NCBI RefSeq assembly: GCF_015832195.1
Contig: NC_052019.1
Location: 46,627,016 to 46,691,015 of the forward strand
DNA: 64,000 bases
From: Motacilla alba alba
Lineage: Eukaryota > Chordata > Aves > Passeriformes > Motacillidae
Reading direction: 5' to 3'
A program made the translations under genes and the position numbers. The stretch's first letter is position 1, and every line of letters begins with the position of its first letter. This document shows, piece by piece, positions 1 through 11,773 of this stretch. Below the pieces are notes generated by a model. It saw only the letters and a program-made list of their open reading frames with translations. It was not told the origin of the DNA and ran no database searches.

Positions 1-1859
1 AGATGCTGAAAATGTAAAGAGAAAACCTTACAGGCATGTGCAGAGTTCTGTCCATACCCAGACCCAAACATCCACCACTCTGTTTATCCAATTATCATTT
101 CATTTAGCTGAGCAGTGCTTAACTGAAATTCTTCAAGGTCAGTGCCCCAGGAAGAGTTGCTTTTCTCTGTCAATTCTTTGATTGACTTTGCCTCCATCTC
201 TCCAAATACCCTGGATGCCCCCAAACCATTTGGGATAAGCAAACTTGTGCTGAATTTTCTGTCTGTCTCATTCATTCACTACTTAAGTAGGGGAAAAAAA
301 CCCCAACCTTTGCTTGTTCAGCTAGCTTAATATTGAGGGTAGGCAGTGATGTCCTTCTTCCATGAATATGCTAAAATTAATCCAATTTGCATGGGAACAT
401 ATAAGCAGCAAATATTTATTCATGATTGGGAGGGAGCTGATCCAAGTATGTATACTAAAGGTAGACATTAAAAAAAAAAAGCATAAACATTGATCACCAT
501 AGTTTTCCTACAATTAGCTACCAGGTATAATTAATTTGTGCTTGCAGTCATATTAAATCACTAACAAGCATAACATGTTTGAAATAAAGAAATAATTCCA
601 GTAAAATGCAATTAGGGAGATCCAGTTATTTCAGTCTGGGCAAAGTGACCCTCACTCTACAGTCTAATAGTTAATGAAGCTGACTTGAAAAGAATTCCTT
701 TTTCTCCCCATGAACATTATCTTTGTCTTTTCCTAAACTTCATACCAAAGCTGCAAAGTTTAATTAAATATGCTACACAGTCTGGAGGAGTAAAAAGTAA
801 GAGATATGTCAGCAACAGAAATGGCAGCCTTCTTGTAAGCAGCTTGCCAATGTAACCCTGTACGCATGCAGGGTTATTGTTAAATTTGAGGAGAAGGAGA
901 TAAAAAACCACATAGGCTTGTAATTTTACATACTTGGAGTATTGTGAAAGGTTGTGTTCCTTCGCTGAAAACATTCCATTGCAGGGGAAAGTAAAATATC
1001 CAGACTGTTTTGTTGGTTTTTTTTTTTTTTTTACTAGAAGACAGATGGACCTTTACTTCTAAGAGAGATCTCTAATTTGTTATTTTAGTTATTTTATTTT
1101 TCTAAAAAAAGACTTCTGGCCATGGGTCTAAGACTGTGTTTGATCAAAAACAGCTCAGAAGGATTAGTCAAAGTCAGCATCTCACTGTCTTGATGCTTTT
1201 CTGCTCAAGGCTTCCAGAAAGAGAATTGCCATGAACAGGAAGCACAGGAGCACTGCAGTGAAAGCCTGTGCCACTTCCACAGCAACTCTGAGCACTTGTG
1301 CACAGATGATCCTTAAGCATTTTAACAGAGACTGAGGACCTGGACAAACCCATTCATCATTAAGTAGCCCTTCTTTAGTCTGCTGGTGGATCTCTGCTGG
1401 AGATTTAGAGTCAGCCATGAGAGTGGATTGTATGATCATTCCTTGTCTGCAGCCCAAGCAAAATTCTGTGATGGACAGGAAAGTTGATGGACAGGAAAAT
1501 CAGCTTTTATCTGATTTTAGAGGGCCTCATTTCCACTGACCACCTCAGATTTAAGCAGCCTATAGGCATACAAGTCATGATGCATGTGTAGGAAAAAAGA
1601 TAAAAAAATGAGAGCTTCAGAAAAAAAAGAGAAAAATAATCTCACTAGTTTCTATGCTCATCTGGTACCCTGTTACCAAAATATTTAAGCACCTAACTAG
1701 TTTCTTCATCTATCACCTTCTGCACAAAATGCACAGCATTATTCATTCTGTCTGTGCAAAAGAAGAAGGAGGAGAGGAGGAAAGGATTTCAGTATGGCTG
1801 CACTCCTGAATCAGCAAATGGCTAAGATTTTGGCTGTAATTTGGTTCTGAGAAAGAAGA

Positions 1860-1922
<63 letters not shown>

Positions 1923-3100
1923 CAAAAAAACAGGTGCAGTTAAAAAAACACAAATACTTTTCATACTACTCTGCTACCTGCTTTAGCAGAGCAGAACCTT
2001 ACACATAGTTTGTAAATAAAGTGAGACTCATGCAATGGAGAGGGGATTCCTTTTGCAATCTCAGAAGAAAACAGTTTCAGAACCAAGCAAGGCAGAGATG
2101 GTTGAACAAACATGTGTGGAAGGCAAGCAAAACTTGACTGTACTCAAGTACCTCTGCTCCCTGCTATACCCTAGTCCTGAAACAAGGAGTTGAGCTCCAT
2201 TTTTGAATCCCATACAAGTGATTTGGAACAGAAGCTGGGGAAACAAACGCAAAAAAAAAAGAAACTCCTTCAGCCTATAGGAGCAATAGCATAAGGAGCC
2301 AAAGTAGATGATTTTCTCAGGCTATGCCAGGACTTTCTCTCTGGCTGCTAGACAGACAATTACCCTAACCCTTATGTGAGCTTCACTCCTTCCATTAGTC
2401 TCCATCAGCCCCATTCCACCTGCATCACCAGTAGACTTTTGCCCCACCTTTTAAGGGTTCCTTCCATGCATACAACCTCTTCCTAGCCAAATCCACCAAC
2501 AAAAATACCTTTATTAGATTACAGTAATTCAGTCGAGATCTAAGCAAAGTTATCTGTCAAAACCCAATTTACTTTTTAAAGAACAGGCATTCATTTTCTC
2601 AACAATATAAAGGGACCAGAAGATGCATTAGGTTCCAATGGGTTATGCTCTATCCTATTGCCCACACTGGGGCTAGATTTTTTTTCACTTGCATTGCAAA
2701 TACTATGAACTGCCTTTCCTAAACATCAGTTCAGCAGTCAGGAACAGTAAAACAAACAAACAAAAACCCCACGAAACCCAACCAAGCAAATAAAATATTG
2801 GGATTTTCTGTAGTTCCTAGCAAAGAACATCATTATGTCATTATGTACATCATGTATAAATTGAAGGTTTTCTCACATTTTACCTGCTCTGGGTTATGCT
2901 ATCCCCTCAGTGCAAAAACAACAGGTCTCACAGCTCAGGCAAAGGTAGCAATGATAAGCCCAAGTGAGGAATCAGGGGAATGTCTACCTTGGGGTCACTG
3001 GGGAGGAAACTGGATCTTCCAAGCCTCTGTAACATTTTTCTGCATTTGCTTGCCTTTGATAGAGCATGAAGATGGCAGGTCCTAGCACCAAGCCAAACAT
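1..3100. other. Non-coding unique sequence, no gene seen
   Basis: AT-rich unique sequence. Short open frames on both strands have no recognisable domain and no convincing splice context. The span holds the long A homopolymer described separately and an A/C-rich low-complexity patch at about 2748-2785. I see no interspersed repeat that I can name. Confidence 0.6.
1865..1920. repeat. Poly-A homopolymer, 56 A
   Basis: An uninterrupted run of 56 A, preceded by AATT and followed by CCC and a shorter A run. CR1 elements do not end in poly-A, so this is not a CR1 tail. No target-site duplication or retrocopy body is evident upstream. It is best described as a homopolymer microsatellite, and its exact length is probably uncertain in the assembly. 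Confidence 0.9.
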
Positions 3101-3178
3101 CACAAGTTTACAGTGTCTTTCAAAGCATGAAAGACACTGTAGTGTCTTTCATGCTTTGAAAGACACTGTAAACTTGTG
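3101..3178. repeat. Perfect inverted repeat, 38-bp arms, 2-bp spacer
   Basis: Positions 3101-3138 are the exact reverse complement of 3141-3178, separated by GT at 3139-3140. Each arm contains its own quasi-palindrome. On the left, ACAGTGTCTTTC (3110-3121) pairs with GAAAGACACTGT (3129-3140) around a 7-base loop. The flanks show no target duplication and no terminal motif of a named transposon. Perfect arms imply a recent origin. The nested smaller hairpin is what fold-back template switching during replication would start from. A transcript across it would form a fully paired 38-bp stem. Confidence 0.95.
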
Positions 3179-3698
3179 GGCATTTCCCCCGCTACCCCCA
3201 CAGCCACAGAGATGCACATGATGCACTCAGCCTGAGCACACAAGCAGGCCACAGGAGGTCATAAGGTCTTGACAGTCCACCTGACCTGTGATTTCACTTG
3301 TGAGTCGAATGGTGAGAAGCCAGTGTGCAGCAGTGAGAGTCAGCCTTCATTTTCTTTAAAAAGATTGAACAAAATAGACTGTTAAGAGGCAAGTTCAATA
3401 AATGCATTACAGAGGTTTTGGGCATTTGCTTGGTTACACACTTGCCCTCAGTGGGCATTTTTCCAGAGCTCCAGCTTTTGCATAAATGGACATTTAAGTC
3501 TTTCAGGTAAAAGAGGGGCCCCACAGGAGGAAGCTACAAGATCTTTACAAGGTAATGGTCACTTTTTTTCCTGTTTCCAAAAGATTATAATTATATAGAT
3601 TTATCTTGTTAATATTAGCTTTGGAATAAATATCTAATACTAGTCTTGTGCTGCATAGTACCATTCTCAAATCTTCATTCTATTTTATATACATACAA

Positions 3699-3717
3699 AC
3701 ACACACACACACACACA
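3699..3717. repeat. (AC)n microsatellite
   Basis: About nine and a half uninterrupted AC units, preceded by ATACATACAA and followed by GACAGACA. It is short enough to be stable but could be polymorphic. Confidence 0.9.
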
Positions 3718-6700
3718 GACAGACATGATTTTGCTGCCAAATACTCTCCAGGATTCCCACTAGAGAAAAAGCATTACAGCCACCTTGTATACAATTGAAA
3801 AGACAGCATAGCAGGCTGAGACTTGTAAACCTGGAGAAGAGACAACCTGAACAGGTAACACATGAGAGAGGTCAACAAATTAAAGTGTGTCTTTGAAAAA
3901 CTGGAAAAAAAATTAAAAGTATGCTGAGTCTTTCAGCTCAAAAACTAAGGGACACAACATGAAATGTGCAAGAACAAGGCTCAGGAAAAACAAAAGACAG
4001 CAGTTCTGTCTGTTACAGAACTCCTTGGAAAAGAATATCATGGATGGAAAAAGTTTACACAGGCTGATAGGGAACCTGCACTAGAAACTTGAAGAAACCA
4101 ATATTTCAGAGCTATCAAATAGTAAAAAAACACACATCAGGTTAATGAAATTGGGAATTTGGAGTATACTTGGAGGAAGTACATTTCTTTCCATACTTGT
4201 ATTCTTCCCTGTGCATCTTCTTGTAACCACCTGGATAGAGGGCACAATGAACCCTCAGACAGAGGCATAACAGATGTTCTTAAACTCTTGAATTTTCTGT
4301 CTTTCACAGATAATCTGCCCTGGGTTTCTGTTCATGTGGTGCCCTAAAATCTAGTTACAAGGCAACCAGTAGATGAGCAGATATTCTAAGTTAGACCTCT
4401 AGAACCTAGAACTAATATTTTAACCACACCAGAACTTTCCTCTGTGATAGCGAGCACGCTGCTGTTCCAAGTCCTTTTCTGGAGGAAAAAGTATCCTGAG
4501 ATGTGGCTTACAGATCCAACAGTTCACAGATTTACAGTACATTAACTATGGTCATGGGAAAATGTTGGTTTTTTCTTCTATAAAGAGGGTCTTGTGTAAT
4601 ATGTAAATGCCACAAGGGATTAGTACAAGAAATTATTTCTGCAGCGTGTGAAAGTGTGCTGTGCCAATTCTCAGAAGGTCCAGCTCCAGCCAAGCCTCAT
4701 GACAGACCCAGAGGCAAGTGCACAGCCCTCAATACCACTGCCCATTAGAGATGGGCAGAGCCAGCTGAGAAGTCAGAAACTCAGGCAAAAATAGTAATTT
4801 ACAATAGCTTCATTGCCCAACCTATCTGAACTAGCCCTGACAGAAAACAGTTCAAGCAGAAAATCCCCTTTCTTTTCCTTTTTTTCTTTTGTAATATAAT
4901 ATTTTACAGATATTATGTCCTTATAGGAAAGTCCTACAAAATTAAAATGAGAAAAAAGCTCTTGAACTTAAAAAAATAGACTCAATATTTTCCTGATCAT
5001 GTTACATAATCTTCTGTATGAAGACAGACTATGTGAAACTGTGGAGGCTGAGACTGAGTGTAATGAGATAATTCTACTATGTTTGTCGAAATAAAAACCA
5101 ATATTTTTTTTAAGTATAGGCTTACATGAGGCACCCATTGTGGAAAAAACTCACTTAATATCTTTTGACAAATTAGTACTGTTTGTTTGGGGAAGACCCA
5201 TATAAAACATGGTCACAATAAGAGCATGAGATCTTTGCAAATACATTTTTGAGCTTGGTATGGGTTCTGCACTTTATATAGGAAAGTAATATAAAGGGAA
5301 TAGAAGATGCACATAGGTTGGGAATGAGATTATTATTACCTATGCACAAATATTCCAGGTTAAACTAAGTATATTTGCAAGGTTTGAATTCTTTCTTGTC
5401 AAAATATTGAAAGCGATGGCTTAGACTAGACTGAGAAATTATCAGGATCACCCTTTTTTTATTTGCTAGAACAAAGCATTTTAAAGACTGGCTTATCAGA
5501 GTCCCAGACTGCCTATTAATTCTCAAAACAATGATGAAGCACTTCTCCAAATTTAATCACCTGCTATCTGTTCTTATACTAAATTGCATATCTGGGCTAT
5601 GAAATGGTGTCCTACAGATCACACATATCTCAAATAGCAGAAGTCCTAACCAGAATAGTGAGCTCTTTTGCACATCTGAAGTTACCAATTCATGCTTAAG
5701 GCTCCAAATAATTATGAAAGAGACTGGAAAGTCCAGCAGACCACAAATGGCTTGAAAGAAGCTTGCAGCATTAGACACGGTTTAAGTAATATTGTTGAAA
5801 ACATACAGTAGAGTTTAAATAAAAAGTGAACTCTAATGTGCATAAAAACTTGAACAGGAAGCAGACTGAAAAACAACTGCAAGCGAGGAGGGAAATGAAC
5901 AAGTCTATTTGATCTTTCCAGCTGACTTAAATACGAACACTAAAAAAGAAAAAAAAAATAGTGACAACTAATTTGTGATGTAAAATTATTCCTGGTTTAA
6001 TTAAATTAAAATAAATGAATGTAATTAATTATCTAGGTTGGGAGATGTGTCTACCCAGACAGAATTCCTCTCTCAGACCCATTACGGGGAAGCAGGTGGA
6101 TCAAAATGACCTAAATTTCATCCAGTGTTGGAAATTAAGGGTCAGATTTTCAAAGCTTTTCAAAAGGTTTCAACTACATACTGCATTCCTGGCTTCCTGA
6201 CTGCACCCTCTGGAGCATTGCAGTGACTTTTCTTCTATTCTCATTATTTTTTCCTGCTGCAATAGAGCAGGCAAATCCATACAATGTAATTTTATTTGGA
6301 TTGTCTCCTTTTCTTGTCAACATAAAATATTTTTACAGAATAAGAAATTATAGAAATTACTCTTATTTTACTCCCCACCACACCGCTCTGGTTCTACCCT
6401 CAGCATCCTTTTGAAAGTTCATGAAATGGGAACAGGACAGCTTTCACTCCTCCTGCGCACATTCCCTACCCTGTATTAAAAATTCTGCTACCAAGCTGCT
6501 GCCCTGGTTATGGAAGAATAGCATTTCTGATATATTAAACAAAGACAGCAGAGTTTCCAATATTTTTTTTTTTACATAATCTCCTGGCCTGCCAAGTGTC
6601 CCAGCACATGGTGTATACAGATGCACTAGAAGACAGACAACTTTCATACCATAAATTCCTTTGCTACTCTTCTGCTGTGAATGACAACAAAACTTTCTGC

Positions 6701-9700
6701 TCATTTTGTTGGCAATGATTCCAGCCATATCAAAGATTGCCAGGCTAGTTATCCAGCCATAACAGTAGTTTGTATTTTAGAATAAATTTTTCTGACCCTC
6801 TTTTTCATTTTAGTTCTTCACTCCCCCCAGTGCCTTTTTTTTTTTTTTTCCAAGAAGCAATTTGCTTTCTACCATTTGCTTTCTCAGCAGGGCTGTTATC
6901 AGCACAAGTCACTAAAAGAGGACAGCTGGTAAGGGAGAGGCAAAAGTCAGATCCTTAAGAACATAACCATGGATTTAAACATACGAGCCTGCACTGTAAA
7001 TTGTTTTGTTACGCAATTTGTATCAAACTCACTCCATAAGTCAGGAGCATACCCTGCAGCATGTAAAGTTCATAGAAAATGTGAAGTTGGACCAAAAAGC
7101 ACACGTTTGAACAGTTAAAGCAAACTAGGAGACCATTTGTTGCACAGCAGCCTTTGTAATTCTGAGAACTGGTCCCACATTCTGGGGCAGATAAAGTTGT
7201 TTGTAGAAAGAAAGATGAGACTCACAGCTGGAGGAAACACAGGTGTCAAAGTCTGTTGTTACTGCTTTTGTTGTGGCTCCAAACAGACAGCCATACTTGA
7301 TATGCAAGAAAGAAAAAAAGAGAGAGAATTGAGCAAGTTCAGCCCAGGACTAAATGGGTGCAGCAGCCAGGTGGGTCATGTTTTCCTCTAGCTTATCTTT
7401 ACCATAATTAAATCTTTCCTAGTGAAGACAACCAAGGTCACCCAATTCAAGGCAAAGACCTGGACTGCCGGTTTGAACCCATCTTCAGCAGCAGCTTCCG
7501 AACTGACTTTAGAAGGAATTGCACTTACATTGGAGCTGAGTTTGGCTCACTGCAAGGAAACATTTTTAAACCCTTCTGCTGGTGAAGCTTCCTGGATATC
7601 ACCTTGTTAGTTTCCTCCGACATATTCAGCAGCAAGGTTTCAAACTGAAGACAGTAGTCTAAAGGGGAGCCGGAGAATGCTGAAATCACTGCCTAAAACT
7701 CAGTGTGTCTCCCTCACAAACCATTTGATACCATTACTGATTTTTCCCTTTGTTTCAAACCTGAACTGACTAGCAGACCTTGACAGCTGCCTCTGCTCTC
7801 CCCTATTAAAAAGCTCAAACACGACATTGGTTTTGGAGGAGAAAGTGGCAGGGAATCAGACTCTGCACCGGCATTCCAACGGTTTAATTGAAGATGAACA
7901 CTTTGTTCAACTCTTGCCCCTTTCCCTGGGGTGGCCAGCATTGCTTCAAACGCCTGCTGACTTAAACGGAGACAGCTGCAGGACACAGACTCATGTATCA
8001 CAAGCTGCGTGCAACAGGAGATAGCTGAAGGGCAGAACTTCAAAGCTGTTTGCTGCAACCACCCGGGCTGCACGGGGCTGCTGCCACTGCCAGCTGGTAG
8101 CTCCAAGCTCAAACGTGGGGACGTGGCCTCGCAAGCAACTTGACATTTGCCATATCTTGGAGGTGCTGTATATCCATCCCAGAGAGGCCGGAAGGCAGCG
8201 GCGAGGAGACTGCTGATTGCATCAACATTTTTTTCCAGCTAGTCAGGCTTCCCCAAGAATTGACAGCAGTACATCAGTGCGTGGGGTTTCCTCCCCTTCC
8301 AAGGAAAGGGTCACATTTAAAGCGAGGAAGAACTGAGATAATTTTAGCTTTCTTCCTCCAGCACACCAGCTTCAAATATTGTTTGTTTTAAAACTGGTAT
8401 GGGATAAAAAAAACCAATGCAAAAATTATTTCTTGATACTTGAAGAGCATCTCACAATTCTTCCACAAGAAATTATCCACACCCTGATCAGCACTAAAAG
8501 ACTCAGGCAGTGTTAGCTGGGGAAGACAGCAGCCCCTAACACTAATTTGAATGCATGATTTTTTTCAGCCTCATGCAGGAGAAACTAGCATAGAAGACAA
8601 TTCAGTGAATTCAGCTGAGATGGTCTTTCAATACAGGGATGGGTGAACATAACCTGTGCCTTATTCCTGCTGCCAATATCTGACCCAGCATTGGCTGAGG
8701 CACTCAGTGCGGCTACACCTTGGAATCAATGGGTCAGTTTTAAGCATGCCAAAACTTGTACCCACGTGCTAATAACTTCAGAAACCACTAGAGCCAGTGA
8801 ATACCAACATTTCAACCAAGCTCTACCAAACACATGAATGAAGAAAAAGAGGGAAAGACTAAGCAAACCTGGGGACTTTTTCTCACCCTTTTCACATTAG
8901 AATAGACTCACTAACTTAAAGTAGATCTAAGAGGGTCTCCAGCAACCAGAAAGAGTGCAAGGCACTGTAGATTACTGGTTGTGTGGTGGCAGCACCAAAA
9001 AAGGGCAGTAGACTGGCAGGTCATGCTCAGAAGATGCCTTCATGGGGCTTGCCCAGATCACTTTACATGTTTCAGTTGCTGTGTACAAGATTCAGGGCTC
9101 CTAATCCACATGCATTTTATGTTTCTAGAAGCAGACACCAAGCCTCTCTTGCTCCATGACCTCTTGTGCTAGCTTCACCTAACAGGGCCTTGAGAAAGGA
9201 GACAATGGTGCTCTGTGAGTAGAAGTAGTTGGAAGGGGCACATTCCCTGACTACAGCCTCATGTTCAAATCACCACACCCCAAAATCAAGCCCAGGGAGA
9301 ATAAAGCTAAGCAGCCTTCATCCTCAGTGCTTCACCATCACAAAAAGGCTACAGCAGGATGGAGAACAGCCATCACAAATGCATTTTAATTGCAGAGACA
9401 CAATCTTACGTTCTTATTTCCTTTCCAGCTTCTGTTTCTAGGCTCACACCATTAACAACTACCCATTGCTCCCAATTAGGAGAAAATGAAAGGTATAACC
9501 ATTAGAGATGATAGCTTAGTGTTGCTGGATGTTCCGCTGAATTTATTAACCCTCTTTCACTTCCCCTGCTGAAAGGAAAAGGCAAATTCACGCAACTACA
9601 TTGTGCCTACAGTGTTGTGGTTCAGATGAAAGAAGTTCTCAGGACTCTTCCACAGACCCTTTACCTTGCAAACGATTTAGGCACAATTTCTTCAGGAAAT

Positions 9701-10546
9701 CTTCACACATTTATTTCAGAGGTACTACATAACAATGGGCATACACCGATGCATGTTTTTATCTGACAGAAACAGGGATACTCTGGATATGCACCCATAT
9801 GTTGTAATTTCTGTCACACCACACTTCAACCACTTCTTATCCACACAACACACTGAGCAACTTTCTTTACCTATGATATTCAGACTCAATGAAATACTTC
9901 TCAGCAAGTGTAGCTGTCATAACAAATTAATGGATGGTTTACAACAGATCTGTTGATAGAAAAAACAAAATCCTTCCACTGTTTCTGCTTGGATAGGAAG
10001 ACTTCTTTATTCTGGTAGGAAAGGACAATGATTGAAGCACAGACATGAGGAGTCCCCATTACAAAACCAGCGTAAGTGATTTTGTTGGCTGACACATTAC
10101 TAGTGGAGCCTGAAGAACATGGATCTGCTGCTTGGTACAAGGCCCACCAGACTTAATTTATCTGTTGCAGGGTAAAATTTTACCTCCAATTACATCCAAA
10201 ATATGCTATTGATTTAGACAATAGCTGTCCCACTAGCCTTATGTCAACTGTTCAGGAACTGTAGAGTGAAAAATCCTGAGGTGTTGAGAGCACCACACAC
10301 CTCGAGCCATTGACGGGCACTACTCTACAGTAAGACAAAGCCCTGCAAAGATTTCTCAGGACAAGGCAAGTTATCAGGGAGTAAAGCATCCCTTTGCTGC
10401 TTCTTTTGCCTTTTCTAAGAAATTTCCTACTGTCAGCTGTTTGCCAAATTCCACAAGCCTAGAAACAAGCTGATAACTGCACCACTACTACAACACTTGA
10501 GGGAAGACCCTACTCAAAACCTTACCATGGTGAGGGAAATCCATCT

Positions 10547-10606
10547 ACCATTATTGATCACCAGTGTGATATTATCACCATTATTGATACTATTCTCAGT
10601 GTGAGC
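10547..10606. repeat. Diverged tandem duplication, 30-bp period
   Basis: Two adjacent 30-bp units begin with ACCATTATTGAT, at 10547 and 10577. Both carry CAGTGTGA in the second half, offset by several bases. The matching ends and altered middles indicate an old local duplication. Confidence 0.6.
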
Positions 10607-11712
10607 AGCAAAAATTTGAAGGCATACCAAAAATGCTAATAAATGCTTACTTAAAAGTTCACTAACCATGCAATGGGGAATAGTAAAAAGAATGACTTCT
10701 GTAACTGCAAATATTTCTCCGTCACTTACATTTGCCTTTCATTCAACTGATGAGGTGGGTGAAGAATTAATTTGGCCCCAGAAATGAAGTAATATGACAC
10801 TTGAAATTTTTCTTTTTTTAAAAAGTGAGCATTAGAGACCTAAATTTCAGGAAGCAAACTACAAAAACTACCTAAACCCCAAAAAACAAACAACAAAAAA
10901 ACCCCCCAAAACAAACCCAAAAAAACCCCAAAAAAAACTTTTAGACCACGATTCTAAGGCAACTTATAATTTGGAACAATTGGAGCTGGTCATACCACTG
11001 TAAGTATGTGCCATTCTGTATTCAGTCCTCAGGCAGCTGTATCAGTAGGGAGGCACGGTACAGCCTTTATTTATTCTAATCTGCTTTGTTGTTCTCTGTA
11101 GCACAGAGATCATTAAGAAGTTTTTGAGATACAGAAAAACATAACCCAAATTTTTAATGACCTCTCTCTCAGTTCCCCCCTGCATATGCAGCTAATTATT
11201 TTTCAGTTGCACATTTGCTGGGCCTTCCTTTATTCTGGTCAGTCAAGAACACCTAAGAGCTACTAACAAAAGGTGACCACTTCTCTAAATATTCTGGCAT
11301 CAGGGGAGAAGACATACTATGAATCCAACCTTCTTCTGCTCTTAACCTTTGGAATTTTTGAAGACAGTGGAACAGAAGTGGCATGTCCTTTAAATCAGAA
11401 TTTCCTGTTTGAATTTGGATTCCAAATCAAGGCAGGAAGACCAGAAGCAACTGCTCCTGGATCTCCAAGCTGCACCTGGCTATTTATCTCCTTCGGCATT
11501 CATTCCATACACATAAATGAAGAGGACAGAACATGAGAAAGAGGAGGCTCTTTCAGAGCAGAGGGGAATTTTGCAAGCGTTTGGGGGAATAAAAGTCACA
11601 AGCATTATAACTCTGTCAATAATGCATTTTACTTGAAAGGGTCTGGGTATATCTATCACTTAGCAAGTTACAGTCTCCCTTCTAGGGGAGTTTCTGAATA
11701 TAAAACCCTTAC

Positions 11713-11773
11713 CTGATTTGATGGACCAGCGCTTTCAAGCCAGTCAGCACCTGCTCTCCCAACTTGATATACT
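11713..11773 (-). other. Candidate exon, minus strand (weak)
   Basis: On the minus strand the segment ends at CAG|GTAAGG, a strong donor match. It starts after an AG at 11775-11774 whose pyrimidine tract is poor. If it is an exon it is 61 bp: two bases, 19 open codons (reading YIKLGEQVLTGLKALVHQI), then two bases. Another frame is also open, so the frame is not decided. I do not recognise the peptide. The donor is good and the acceptor is weak, so a chance match is more likely than not. Confidence 0.12.

Larger units (their letters stand above)
3179..11700. other. Non-coding unique sequence, no gene seen
   Basis: Unique AT-rich sequence with only short, unconvincing open frames. It contains the AC microsatellite near 3.7 kb, a diverged 30-bp duplication near 10.55 kb and an A/C-rich low-complexity tract at about 10862-10941. 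No interspersed repeat is recognised. Confidence 0.55.

Noticed and set aside
3507..3551. 45-bp plus-strand segment between TCTTTCAG and AAG|GTAATG, open in one frame
   Set aside because: The segment itself begins with GTAAAA, it is very short, and no neighbouring plus-strand exon was found. A chance match is most likely.
7714..8112. 132-codon open frame on the minus strand
   Set aside because: No motif and no splice context. The composition is typical of a random frame in slightly GC-richer DNA.
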